This document shows positions 34,453-42,422 of a stretch of 64,000 nucleotides of DNA, piece after piece. Position numbers and translations under genes: made by a program. The notes under the pieces were generated by a model that worked only from the letters and a program-made list of their open reading frames with translations, searched no databases and was not told the DNA's origin. This DNA comes from Bacteroidales bacterium (GTDB lineage: Bacteria > Bacteroidota > Bacteroidia > Bacteroidales > F082): NCBI GenBank assembly GCA_017460915.1, contig JAFUAA010000042.1:1-64000 (forward strand), read 5' to 3'. Each line of letters begins with the position of its first letter. Within the stretch, counting starts at the first letter, position 1.

Positions 34453-34764
34453 ATGATGCTCCTCGTCTTCGGTGCTTGCGGCAACGGTGGCCAAAAACAA
34501 GAGACGAAAGAAGACAAAACAGAAACCGAAGCCACGACAGTGACCTCCTCGCCCGACCTGGTCTTCTTCGATCTGCGTGGGCCAGTGAAAAGTTGCGCTG
34601 GTGTCGAGTTCGACCGCTCAGGCAAAGTCACCTCAACGACGGAGTACTACTATACGGATATTGACGACCACGGCAACTGGACACGCCGCACGGTGAAAGA
34701 TACCGATGCCATAAGCGGCTATGTCAATGAGACGGAAGAGACGCGAGAAATCGAGTATTACTGA
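34453..34764 (+). CDS. Small lipoprotein of unknown function
   Basis: The 103-residue protein starts at MMLLVFGACGNGG with a lipobox (FGAC). In-frame codons just upstream (KKNKSLLLLAF) look like the missing start of a longer signal peptide but have no ATG, so either a rare start is used or the start codon was lost. The mature part (DLRGPVKSCAGVEFDRSGKVTSTTEYYYTD...) resembles short YD/RHS-like or MORN-like segments of Bacteroidales lipoproteins. It ends 7 bases inside the convergent gene, which is short for the family and may be truncated. Confidence 0.55.
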   Translation: MMLLVFGACGNGGQKQETKEDKTETEATTVTSSPDLVFFDLRGPVKSCAGVEFDRSGKVTSTTEYYYTDIDDHGNWTRRTVKDTDAISGYVNETEETREIEYY

Positions 34765-35393
34765 TAAATCCAGATGGATGAGATGGCGGCATCGTCCATG
34801 AAAGTGGGCTTCTCAACGGGCACTGGGATATCAAAGGGAACCTCTGGTATCGGACCGTCGTAGCCATCGCTGTAGACGAAATAGACCACGTTGTCGTCGG
34901 CAATGCGGAAATAGCCGTCGTCCCAGTAGGTGGTTTTCAATTCTGGATGGTGCTTCAAGACCTCGTTGATGTTGTCGCCAACCCGCACGCCATTATGCAC
35001 GAACTGGTCCGAAATCACCATGATCTGTCCGATTTCATCGGAGGGACAGTCCGACTCGGGCAGGTAGGAGGGGTATAAAATGAACAGCACCTCGCCGTTC
35101 TTTCCGACCTCGTAGCCGACTTCTTCCATCTCTTCCTCGTCGACGTTGATGAATTGCGTAATCTCATAGTCGGGATGTGACTCGGGAATCTTTGCGCCGA
35201 TTTTGAAGTCGCCGAGGCCTACTTTCGTGATTTTCTCGATTACGAGGTTGTCGTGCGTCATCCTTATGTCTTTTGAGTTAGGTTGAACGACTACAGTGTC
35301 AGCCAATTGCTCTTGTTGGCCCATCGGGTTGCTGTTGCCGCAGGCCGTAAGTGTCATGGTCAAAAGTGCATATAACGAAGTCTTGATTCTCAT
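34758..35393 (-). CDS. Lipoprotein of unknown function
   Basis: The 211-residue protein has a lipoprotein signal (LLTMTLTACGNS). The mature part is acidic with no recognised domain. It contains VRVGDNINEVLKHHPELKT, which resembles modules found in other Bacteroidales lipoproteins. Its promoter is at 35415-35423. It converges with the small lipoprotein gene at 34453. Confidence 0.65.
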   Translation of the reverse strand: MRIKTSLYALLTMTLTACGNSNPMGQQEQLADTVVVQPNSKDIRMTHDNLVIEKITKVGLGDFKIGAKIPESHPDYEITQFINVDEEEMEEVGYEVGKNGEVLFILYPSYLPESDCPSDEIGQIMVISDQFVHNGVRVGDNINEVLKHHPELKTTYWDDGYFRIADDNVVYFVYSDGYDGPIPEVPFDIPVPVEKPTFMDDAAISSIWIYQ

Positions 35394-35414
35394 GATGGTT
35401 TGAATTTTTGTGCT

Positions 35415-35423
35415 GCAAAGATA
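35415..35423 (-). promoter_or_regulatory. Promoter -7 box TATCTTTGC for the minus-strand lipoprotein
   Basis: GCAAAGATA on the plus strand, 21 bases before the ATG at 35393. It shares a 90-base divergent promoter region with the box at 35444. Confidence 0.6.
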
Positions 35424-35443
35424 GGGAATAATCGAAAAATGCT

Positions 35444-35452
35444 TACTTTTGT
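35444..35452 (+). promoter_or_regulatory. Promoter -7 box TACTTTTGT for the 35486 gene
   Basis: TACTTTTGTGC with TATTGAGAAATTA after it, the same block as at 34370-34408. Confidence 0.55.
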
Positions 35453-35485
35453 GCTTCGTTTATTGAGAAATTAATCTAGTTAGCC

Positions 35486-36106
35486 ATGAAAAAGCGTTTC
35501 CTTATCGTGTTGACCGTGGTGGGCTTGGTCATGCCTGCCTTGGCGCAAAACAACAAGAAAGTCGAAGAACGCATCCAACTCGCTCGCGAGAAATATGCCA
35601 CTGGCCTTGAGAACATTGCTATCAACAAGCAGTATGAGGAAGACGAGACTCCCGCTGTCGGCTACACCACCGTTGTCCGCAAGCAGAACTGGGCTGCCAT
35701 TGGCCAGAAAACCGACAAAATGGAGTTCTACTACAACGAGATCGAAGATGAGATGGATCCATATCCCGTGGGCTATGCCCTTTGCATGGTGCGCCGTACT
35801 TATAACATAGCGCCTCGCCAGCATTTGGAAGAGTATCTCTTTGACGACAATGGAAAGCCTTTGTTCTATTTCTCGCGCTTCGATGAGGTCGTGGATGTGC
35901 CTGAGGGATGTTCGCCTGAATTTGAGGTTCGCCTCTACTTTGACGAGAACGGCAAGGTGATTCGCTCCATCTACAAGATGATGGACGAGAACAACAAGAT
36001 GAAGGAAATCACCGAAAAGAGCCACCCTGAAGTTGTGAAGGAACTCGACGAAAATGTTTCGCCAGAATTCAACTATGTCAAGGGTATATTTGATGCCATA
36101 TACTAA
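35486..36106 (+). CDS. Secreted protein of unknown function
   Basis: The 206-residue protein has a signal peptide (MKKRFLIVLTVVGLVMPALAQ). The mature part contains QLAREKYATGLENIA and LFDDNGKPLFYFSRFDE, a pattern seen in Bacteroidales periplasmic proteins of unknown role. Its stop TAA overlaps a possible ATG of the M64 peptidase gene (TAATG), so the two are likely translated together. Confidence 0.7.
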   Translation: MKKRFLIVLTVVGLVMPALAQNNKKVEERIQLAREKYATGLENIAINKQYEEDETPAVGYTTVVRKQNWAAIGQKTDKMEFYYNEIEDEMDPYPVGYALCMVRRTYNIAPRQHLEEYLFDDNGKPLFYFSRFDEVVDVPEGCSPEFEVRLYFDENGKVIRSIYKMMDENNKMKEITEKSHPEVVKELDENVSPEFNYVKGIFDAIY

Positions 36107-36114
36107 TGCAACCT

Positions 36115-37383
36115 ATGAAAAAATCCGTCTTTTTGCTTCTCGCCCTCCTGCCGATGATGGCCAGGGCACAATTCGACAAGTATTTTACCGAATCGTCGCT
36201 TCGTGTTGACTACTGCCTGACGGGCAACCACAACACGACCACCTTCTCGCTCAAGGAACTCATCCATGAACCCTATTGGAGCGGTTCAAAGACCAATCTC
36301 ATTGACAATCTGGAGTTTGGAGCGTATATCGTCAAGGTCTACGAGGCGGGAACGGACCGTCTGCTGTTCTCCAAAGGCTACCAAAACCTTTACGGTGAGT
36401 GGCAGACCACCGACGAGGCCTTCAAAATCACCAAGACTTTTGAGGAATCGGTCATCGTGCCTTTCCCCAAGGTGAAAATCGACATTGCCTTGTGTTACAA
36501 GATCTGGGAAGGCCAACTCAAGGAAGGGATGCGTCTCACCGTCAGCCCCGACGACTACTTCATCCGCGACTATGAGAAGCTCGACTTGCCCGTTTACGAG
36601 GCTTGGATTGGCAACAAGGACATCACCAAGGCCGTCGACATCGTCATCCTGCCCGAAGGCTATACGCAGGCCGAGATGGGCAAGTTCCTCAAGGACTGCG
36701 ACTTCTTCGTGAAGAGCATGTTCAGCTATGCACCCTATGACCGCTATCGCGAGAGTTTCAACATCCGTGGTGTGATGGCACCGTCGGCTGAGAGTGGCTG
36801 CACCATGCCCGGCGACCATATTTACAAAAACACGGCCATGCGCTTCAGCTTCTGGACCTTCGACTCGGAGCGCTATTGCATGAGCACTGATAATCGCGAC
36901 ATCCGCGACCTGGCCGGACAAGTGCCTTACGACCAGATTTACATCCTGATGAACACCGAGAAATACGGCGGTGGCGGCATATACAACTTCTATTGCTCCA
37001 GCGCGAGCAGCAACGGCTTTTCGAGCGACGTCATCATCCACGAGTTCGGACATGGTTTCGCTGGCTTGGCCGATGAATACTACAACGACGACACCTACGG
37101 CGACATGTACAACAACGACCTTGAACCCTGGGAACCCAACCTGACGACGCTCGTCGACTTTGAGGCGAAATGGAAGGACATGATGGACAAGAAAACGCCC
37201 GTTCCCACACCGCGCGAGAAGAAATACGAAAACACGATTGGCGTATATGAAGGTGGCGGCTACGAAGCCGAAGGCGTCTATAGCCCCTACATGGACTGCC
37301 TGATGAAAACCTTCAACGGCCACGACTTCTGCCCCGTCTGTCAGCGCGCCATCGAGCGGATGATACTTTATTATTCGAAGTGA
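36115..37383 (+). CDS. Secreted zinc peptidase, family M64
   Basis: The start is taken at the ATG 36115 (MKKSVFLLLALLPMMARA signal peptide); an ATG at 36106 is also possible. The 422-residue protein has DIVILPEGYTQAEMGKF, then the zinc site IHEFGHGFAGLADEYY near residue 310, where HEFGH gives two His ligands and the catalytic Glu. This is the M64 (IgA peptidase-like) signature. The N-terminal part is the usual M64 N domain (LRVDYCLTGNHNTTTFSL). It acts outside the inner membrane. Substrates are unknown, and IgA cleavage cannot be inferred. Confidence 0.85.
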   Translation: MKKSVFLLLALLPMMARAQFDKYFTESSLRVDYCLTGNHNTTTFSLKELIHEPYWSGSKTNLIDNLEFGAYIVKVYEAGTDRLLFSKGYQNLYGEWQTTDEAFKITKTFEESVIVPFPKVKIDIALCYKIWEGQLKEGMRLTVSPDDYFIRDYEKLDLPVYEAWIGNKDITKAVDIVILPEGYTQAEMGKFLKDCDFFVKSMFSYAPYDRYRESFNIRGVMAPSAESGCTMPGDHIYKNTAMRFSFWTFDSERYCMSTDNRDIRDLAGQVPYDQIYILMNTEKYGGGGIYNFYCSSASSNGFSSDVIIHEFGHGFAGLADEYYNDDTYGDMYNNDLEPWEPNLTTLVDFEAKWKDMMDKKTPVPTPREKKYENTIGVYEGGGYEAEGVYSPYMDCLMKTFNGHDFCPVCQRAIERMILYYSK

Positions 37384-37389
37384 CATTAG

Positions 37390-37406
37390 AGCCCTGAAGG
37401 GGCGAC
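37390..37406. repeat. AGCCCTGAAGGGGCGAC repeat
   Basis: A copy of the CCCCGAAGGGG family between the M64 gene and cvpA. Confidence 0.65.
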
Positions 37407-37450
37407 CAGAACTCAAGCTGGGATTTATCCCTGCGCATAAAAAAGGAACC

Positions 37451-38005
37451 ATGAACTACCTAGATATCATCATCGCCATCGTTCTTTTTCTCTTCGGCTG
37501 GAAAGGCTGGCGCAAAGGTCTCATCATCGAAGTGGTCACCTTGCTGGCTTTCGGTGTGGGCATCTATGGGGCTATGCATTTCTCCGATTTTACAGCCGAG
37601 CATTTGCAGGAGGTGATGGAAGTCAACCCGAAGTACCTGAATACGGTCGCTTTTGTGTTGACATTCATCCTTTTGGTGATTGTGGTCAATCTTATCGGTC
37701 GTTTGGTCACCAAAGCAGTGCTGGCCATGAATCTGACGTTCTTCAACAAATTGGGTGGCTTCTTGTTTGGCATGGCCAAAGGCGTGTTGCTTTGCAGTAC
37801 GTTTGTGTTGGTGCTCAATAATTTGCAGATTCTGGGATTGGTCAAGGAGGAAGTGAAGCAAGGCTCTTACCTTTATCCTTACGTGGAAAAGACGGTGCCG
37901 TATCTTTATCAAGGTTTCGATTTGGTGAAGGAAGCCATTAAGGAGAATTTGCCAGAAAATGAAAAAGAAAGAGACGCAGACATTGCGCCTCTTTCATCCG
38001 TGTAA
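37451..38005 (+). CDS. CvpA-family membrane protein
   Basis: The 184-residue protein has four membrane helices (IIIAIVLFLFGWKGW, IIEVVTLLAFGVGIYGAM, TVAFVLTFILLVIVVNLIG, GGFLFGMAKGVLLCSTFVLVL) and the CvpA pattern GWKGWRKGLI. CvpA was named for colicin V export in E. coli. More generally it affects envelope integrity. It converges with the DUF4294 gene. Confidence 0.85.
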   Translation: MNYLDIIIAIVLFLFGWKGWRKGLIIEVVTLLAFGVGIYGAMHFSDFTAEHLQEVMEVNPKYLNTVAFVLTFILLVIVVNLIGRLVTKAVLAMNLTFFNKLGGFLFGMAKGVLLCSTFVLVLNNLQILGLVKEEVKQGSYLYPYVEKTVPYLYQGFDLVKEAIKENLPENEKERDADIAPLSSV

Positions 38006-38023
38006 ATCCAACTCATCCGTGTT

Positions 38024-38707
38024 TTAAATCACTCCGCGTTCCAGCAATGTCATGATAGTTTCAATCTCGTCGTCTTCAGGGTTGTTGTGCGGGTCGTATT
38101 CCGTTTTCAGGTTGTAGCCCCACAGGCGGGCAAAGCCTTGGTAGAAAAAAGCCCTGAACTTGCCGCGCAGTTCTTGGACGACTTGGTAGGTGGTGCTGCC
38201 TGTCTCGCGGTCGATGAGGCGGACGAGGATGAGACCTTGGGTGATGGTCAGGTTTTTCAGTTCCTCGGTGTATTGGTCGGTGATTTCCTTCTCGGCTTGC
38301 TTCATCAGGCGGTTGCGTTCCGATTTGTCGGGAATGTTGGCCAGAAGTGAATCATATTCCTGCATCTTCGCACCGGCGAGTTTGGCGTAGGGATACACCT
38401 TCTTCACGTTGTTGGCCAGACGACGGCCTTGGCGGGTGTCAGTGATTTGCAGATAGCGTTGCATCAGGTCGATGTCGACTTCAGGCAGGTAGACGATGAG
38501 CGTAGTGTCGCCATTCTCTTCGATGCGGCCGTAGACCACACTGCCTTGGATGGGCTCGGCGGGTGCCGAGAAGTCGACGACGCTCGATTTGGGTTCAACG
38601 GCTTTCTTGACAGCGATGACTTTCTTGCCGTTAGGTTTGGCAATCATTTGGGCAAAGCCTGCCATGCTCATCAAGGCGATTAAGGTGATTAAGGCTATTC
38701 TTTTCAT
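38024..38707 (-). CDS. DUF4294 exported protein
   Basis: The start is taken at MKRIALITLIALMSMAGFAQ (38707), giving a normal signal peptide; an upstream ATG at 38734 adds nine unlikely residues. The 227-residue protein has the family core VYGRIEENGDTTLIVYLPEV, RRLANNVKKVYPYAKLA and LKNLTITQGLILVRLIDRETG. Function is unknown. It is widespread in Bacteroidota. Confidence 0.8.
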   Translation of the reverse strand: MKRIALITLIALMSMAGFAQMIAKPNGKKVIAVKKAVEPKSSVVDFSAPAEPIQGSVVYGRIEENGDTTLIVYLPEVDIDLMQRYLQITDTRQGRRLANNVKKVYPYAKLAGAKMQEYDSLLANIPDKSERNRLMKQAEKEITDQYTEELKNLTITQGLILVRLIDRETGSTTYQVVQELRGKFRAFFYQGFARLWGYNLKTEYDPHNNPEDDEIETIMTLLERGVI

Positions 38708-38766
38708 CGTTTTGTCTCCTATTTTAATGTTCAACGCCGAATCTTATGCAAGTATTGTGCCAAAAC

Positions 38767-38798
38767 AAAAAAGCACCGAGCAAAACCAGATGCTTTTT
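38767..38798 (-). terminator. Terminator after clpX
   Basis: AAAAAGCA (38768-38775) pairs with TGCTTTTT (38791-38798). It follows clpX on the minus strand, and the arms give a T tract in both directions. Confidence 0.65.
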
Positions 38799-38815
38799 GT
38801 CAAAAGATTTGTCTC

Positions 38816-40048
38816 TTAATCGCCGACGTGCAGTTTCTGTAATCCCGATTTCTCCAGTTTGGCTTCGGCGTAGGCGCGGTCGATGACCAGTTCCGTGGCT
38901 TCGATTTGCGAAGGCATCTCGAACATGGCATCGTTGAGGATGGCTTCCATGATGCTGCGCAGTCCGCGTGCGCCCACCTTGAACTCGATGGCTTTCTCCA
39001 CCACAAAATCCAATACTTCGTCCTTGATGACCAAGTTGATTTTGTCCATCGCGAACAGTTTTTGGAACTGCTTCACCAAGGCGTTCTTCGGCTCGGTGAG
39101 GATGCGTTTCAGTGCTTCGGCGTCCAAGGGAGTGAGGTGGGTGATGACGGGAAGACGTCCGACGATTTCGGGAATCAGGCCGAATTTCTTCAGGTCGGCG
39201 GGCGAGAGGTATTGCAGCATGTTGTCCTTGTCGAGCATTTCCTTGGTGCTGCTCCCATAGCCGATCACGTTGGTGCGTTTGCGGGCGGCGATGAGGCGCT
39301 CGATGCCGTCGAAGGCGCCGCCGGCAATGAAGAGGATGTCCTTCGTGTTGATGGCCACCATGGGCTGCTCGGGGTGCTTGCGTCCGCCTTTGGGCGGCAC
39401 GTTCACGACCGAGCCTTCCAGCAGCTTCAGCATGGCTTGCTGCACGCCTTCGCCTGAGACGTCGCGAGTGATGCTGGGATTGTCGCTCTTGCGTGCAATC
39501 TTGTCGATTTCGTCGATGAAGACGATGCCGCGTTCGGTGGCTTGCACGTCGTAGTCGGCGGCTTGCAGCAGTTTGACGAGGATGTTCTCCACGTCTTCAC
39601 CCACATAGCCAGCCTCGGTCAAGACGGTGGCGTCGGCGATGGCAAAGGGCACATTGAGCATCTTGGCGATGGTGCGCGCCAGCAGGGTCTTGCCTGTGCC
39701 GGTCTCACCCACGAGGATGATGTTCGATTTCTCGATTTCCACCTCGTCGGCCTGCACTTTCTGGCTGATGCGCTTGTAGTGGTTGTAGACCGCCACGGCC
39801 AAGGTGCGTTTGGCTTCGTCCTGCCCAATGACATATTGGTCGAGGAAAGCCTTGATTTCGGCGGGTTTCTTCAGGCTCATTCCCGAAGAGGAAAAAGACT
39901 TTTTCTCCTCGCCAAATTGTTCCTTGACGATGAGATGAGCCTGCTCGGCGCAGCTGTCGCAGATTTCAGCATCGATGCCTTGGAGGAGGAGTCTCGTTTC
40001 CGAGGCTTTCCGTCCACAAAAAGCACAGACTCCTGATTTTCTCGCCAT
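38816..40048 (-). CDS. clpX: ClpX, ATP-dependent unfoldase of the ClpXP protease
   Basis: The 410-residue protein has the N-terminal zinc-binding domain (CAFCGRK...CDSC), Walker A GETGTGKT near 119, Walker [13 protein letters not shown], the pore loop GYVGED, and the C-terminal sensor 2 GARGLRS. Length is normal. It feeds substrates into ClpP, encoded directly upstream, with only 3 bases between the clpP stop and the clpX start. Confidence 0.95.
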   Translation of the reverse strand: MARKSGVCAFCGRKASETRLLLQGIDAEICDSCAEQAHLIVKEQFGEEKKSFSSSGMSLKKPAEIKAFLDQYVIGQDEAKRTLAVAVYNHYKRISQKVQADEVEIEKSNIILVGETGTGKTLLARTIAKMLNVPFAIADATVLTEAGYVGEDVENILVKLLQAADYDVQATERGIVFIDEIDKIARKSDNPSITRDVSGEGVQQAMLKLLEGSVVNVPPKGGRKHPEQPMVAINTKDILFIAGGAFDGIERLIAARKRTNVIGYGSSTKEMLDKDNMLQYLSPADLKKFGLIPEIVGRLPVITHLTPLDAEALKRILTEPKNALVKQFQKLFAMDKINLVIKDEVLDFVVEKAIEFKVGARGLRSIMEAILNDAMFEMPSQIEATELVIDRAYAEAKLEKSGLQKLHVGD

Positions 40049-40051
40049 AGA

Positions 40052-40729
40052 TTATGCGTTTTTCTTGATGAGCACTTCGTCAATCATGCCGTATTCCTTG
40101 GCTTCGGCGGCGGTCATCCAATAGTCGCGGTCGGAGTCGGCCCACACCTTGTCGTAGGTCTGGCCCGAGTGCTTGGCGATGATTTCATAAAGTTCTTTCT
40201 TCAGCTTTTGGATTTCGCGGGCCGTGATTTCAATCTCGGTGGCCTGGCCTTCCACGCCGCCCATGGGCTGGTGGATCATGATGCGCGAGTGGGGCAGGGC
40301 AGAGCGTTTGCCTTGGGTGCCAGCGCACATCAGCACAGCGGCCATCGAAGCGGCCATGCCAGTGCAGATGGTGGCCACGTCGGGACCGATGAACTGCATC
40401 GTGTCGTAGATGCCCAAACCGGCATAGACGCTGCCACCAGGTGAGTTGAGATAGATCTGGATGTCGCGCTTCGAGTCGGTCGACTCAAGGAAAAGCAACT
40501 GGGCTTGGATGACATTGGCCACATAGTCGTCGATGGCCGTGCCGAGGAAGATGATGCGGTCCATCATCAGGCGGCTGAACACGTCCATCTGGGCCACGTT
40601 GAGCTGACGCTCTTCGATGACGGTAGGCGAAATGTAGCTCGTGTTGCTGATTTTCGAGATGTATTGCTCCAACCCAAGGGTGTTCATCCCCAGGTGCTTG
40701 GTGGCATATTTGAAGAATTCATTGTTCAT
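40052..40729 (-). CDS. clpP: ClpP, serine protease subunit
   Basis: The 225-residue protein has the catalytic Ser in GMAASMAAVL and the His in SRIMIHQPMGG; the Asp of the triad lies further on, probably in the DRDYWM region. The order tig-clpP-clpX is conserved in many bacteria. The gene is separated from tig by an inverted repeat but has no terminator-like T run, so cotranscription is likely. Confidence 0.95.
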   Translation of the reverse strand: MNNEFFKYATKHLGMNTLGLEQYISKISNTSYISPTVIEERQLNVAQMDVFSRLMMDRIIFLGTAIDDYVANVIQAQLLFLESTDSKRDIQIYLNSPGGSVYAGLGIYDTMQFIGPDVATICTGMAASMAAVLMCAGTQGKRSALPHSRIMIHQPMGGVEGQATEIEITAREIQKLKKELYEIIAKHSGQTYDKVWADSDRDYWMTAAEAKEYGMIDEVLIKKNA

Positions 40730-40768
40730 TTTTTTGTGGGCTTTGTTGTGTTAAGTTGTTTGGCTGTT

Positions 40769-40826
40769 AGCTTAAGCCATAAGCAGTAAGCTCGCTACTT
40801 ATAGCTTATGGCTTACTGCTTACGGC
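40769..40826. repeat. Inverted repeat of AAGCAGTAAGC type between tig and clpP
   Basis: TAAGCAGTAAGC and GCTTACTGCTTA arms lie around a 25-base centre, with further AGCCATAAGC / GCTTATGGCT matches. Such A/G/C/T-shuffled intergenic repeats are common in Bacteroidales. Confidence 0.6.
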
Positions 40827-40831
40827 CAAAA

Positions 40832-42202
40832 TTACTTGCTATTAATTTTGGGTTGTCTTTCTTCTTCGAGCTTCTTCATGAAGTCTTTGTAGTTGGTCTC
40901 GGCGAAGTTGATGTTCATCTTGCTTTTCAGGAACTGCGTCATCTTGATGTCGGCGAGTTGGTTCTTCAGTTGCTCGTTCTGCTTGCCGTCTTTCAGGTAG
41001 TTGGCGGCAATCTTGTCGAGGTTGGTCTTCATGTCGTCTTCGAGGCTGGCGTAGTCGATGCCAGGGAAGATTTGGCGCAGCACGAAGTTCTTCAGCTCTT
41101 CTTCGGTGAAGATGAGCTCGGGGTTGGCGGTGACGATGCTGTCTTCGATGAGTTGCCAACGGATGCCCTTCACGTAGTCGGCTTCGTAGTTCTTTTCGAC
41201 TTCCTCAGTGCTCACTTTGCCTTGGCTGTTTTCCACAATCCAACGTTTCATGAAGGCATCGGGCAGGTCGAACTTGACGGCGGCCACCAACTCGTCAATC
41301 ATCTTGTTGAAGAGGATGGGGTCGGTCTCGGCCTCAAACTGCTTCTCCATCTCACCTTTCACCTTGGCCTTGAAGGTGTCGAGGTCTTTCACTTCCTGCT
41401 TCGGGAAGATCTTTTCGAAAAAGTCCTCGTTCAGTTCGGGCTTCTCGTCGCGGATGGCGTCGTCGATGATGATGTTATAGTCGCTGTCGACAGGTGCCTC
41501 TTTGCCCAACATCTTTTCGACGGCTTCTTCACTGTCGAAGGCCTTGGCGAAGTTGATGATGAACTCGGCACCGACTTCCTTGCCGATGAACATTTCGCGG
41601 GTTTCCTTGTCCTTGATTTGGTCCATGTGGATGAAAAGGCCGTCTTTCTGGAAGCCGTCTTCCACTTCCTTGCCGTCTTCGGCTTCGCGCACCTTCAGTT
41701 CGAGGCGGTCGTTTTCGCCGACGGTCTCAGGATGCGTGGCGTCGGGGTTGCGCTCCATGAGGTCGTCAATGGCGCGTTGGATGTCCTCCTCTTCAGGGAT
41801 GATATGGTAGAAGTCGACCATCGTGTTCGTGTAGTCGACGTTGATTTCGGGACGCAGGGCGGCTTCAAAGTAGAAGTCCATGTCGTCTTGCTTCTCAAGG
41901 TCGTTGGGCGTTTGGTTGTCGAGGTCGCTCATCGGGTAGCCAATCAGGTTCAGCTTGTTGTCGACGATATATTTGTTGAGGTTGTCTGATACCAAGGTGT
42001 TCATGGCTTCCATTTTCGCGCTGGCGCCATACATCTTCTTGATCATACCCATGGGCACCATACCAGGACGGAAACCTGGCACGTTGGCGCGCTGGCGCAT
42101 CTGCTTCAGGGTCTTTTCAACATTCTCTTGATAGTCAGCCTTCTCAACGCTGATTTTGATGGAGATCAGGTTCTCTCCTTTCGTGTTCTGTGTGATGTTC
42201 AT
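40832..42202 (-). CDS. tig: Trigger factor, ribosome-bound chaperone and prolyl isomerase
   Basis: The 456-residue protein has the N-terminal ribosome-binding signature (VPGFRPGMVPMGMIKKMYG near residues 40-58), which corresponds to GFRxGKxP with changes usual in Bacteroidota. A weak PPIase middle domain and a long helical C-terminus follow. It binds nascent chains at the ribosome exit. It lies 28 bp after the tRNA-Leu gene and is probably cotranscribed with it and with clpP-clpX. Confidence 0.9.
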   Translation of the reverse strand: MNITQNTKGENLISIKISVEKADYQENVEKTLKQMRQRANVPGFRPGMVPMGMIKKMYGASAKMEAMNTLVSDNLNKYIVDNKLNLIGYPMSDLDNQTPNDLEKQDDMDFYFEAALRPEINVDYTNTMVDFYHIIPEEEDIQRAIDDLMERNPDATHPETVGENDRLELKVREAEDGKEVEDGFQKDGLFIHMDQIKDKETREMFIGKEVGAEFIINFAKAFDSEEAVEKMLGKEAPVDSDYNIIIDDAIRDEKPELNEDFFEKIFPKQEVKDLDTFKAKVKGEMEKQFEAETDPILFNKMIDELVAAVKFDLPDAFMKRWIVENSQGKVSTEEVEKNYEADYVKGIRWQLIEDSIVTANPELIFTEEELKNFVLRQIFPGIDYASLEDDMKTNLDKIAANYLKDGKQNEQLKNQLADIKMTQFLKSKMNINFAETNYKDFMKKLEEERQPKINSK

Positions 42203-42230
42203 TTCTATATTATTGATTATCTTTAATTTG

Positions 42231-42312
42231 TGCGGATGAAGGGACTCGAACCCTTACTTCTCTCGAAACTAGATCCTAAGTCTAGCGCGTCTACCAATTC
42301 CGCCACACCCGC
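42231..42312 (-). tRNA. tRNA-Leu (anticodon TAG)
   Basis: On the minus strand the acceptor GCGGGTG pairs with CATCCGC. The anticodon stem CTAGA/TCTAG encloses the loop CTTAGGA, giving anticodon TAG. A class II variable arm follows, and the T arm has GGTTCGAGTCC. The discriminator base is A; CCA is not encoded. Confidence 0.95.
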
Positions 42313-42326
42313 GCGAATTTGAGGGC

Positions 42327-42335
42327 GCAAAGATA
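42327..42335 (-). promoter_or_regulatory. Promoter -7 box TATCTTTGC for tRNA-Leu-tig-clpPX
   Basis: GCAAAGATA on the plus strand lies 15 bases before the tRNA 5' end. No other clear box is seen between the tRNA and tig. Confidence 0.65.
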
Positions 42336-42351
42336 CAACAATTTTTTTAAT

Positions 42352-42420
42352 GTTGAATGCGGAATGCTGAATTATGAGTGGCGTAAATTCCACATTCAGC
42401 ATCCTACATTCCACAGTCCG
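42352..42420. repeat. Inverted repeat of GAATGCGGAATGCTGAAT type
   Basis: TGAATGCGGAATGCTGAAT (from about 42354) is largely complementary to ATTCCACATTCAGCATCC. It lies between the permease stop and the tRNA-Leu promoter. Related GTGCGGAATG strings lie at 44283-44311. Confidence 0.6.
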
Positions 42421-42422
42421 AA

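Noticed and set aside
40808-41989. Long open frame on the plus strand opposite trigger factor
   Set aside because: The minus strand encodes a clear trigger factor; the frame is rich in V, F, H and D as expected for an antisense shadow.
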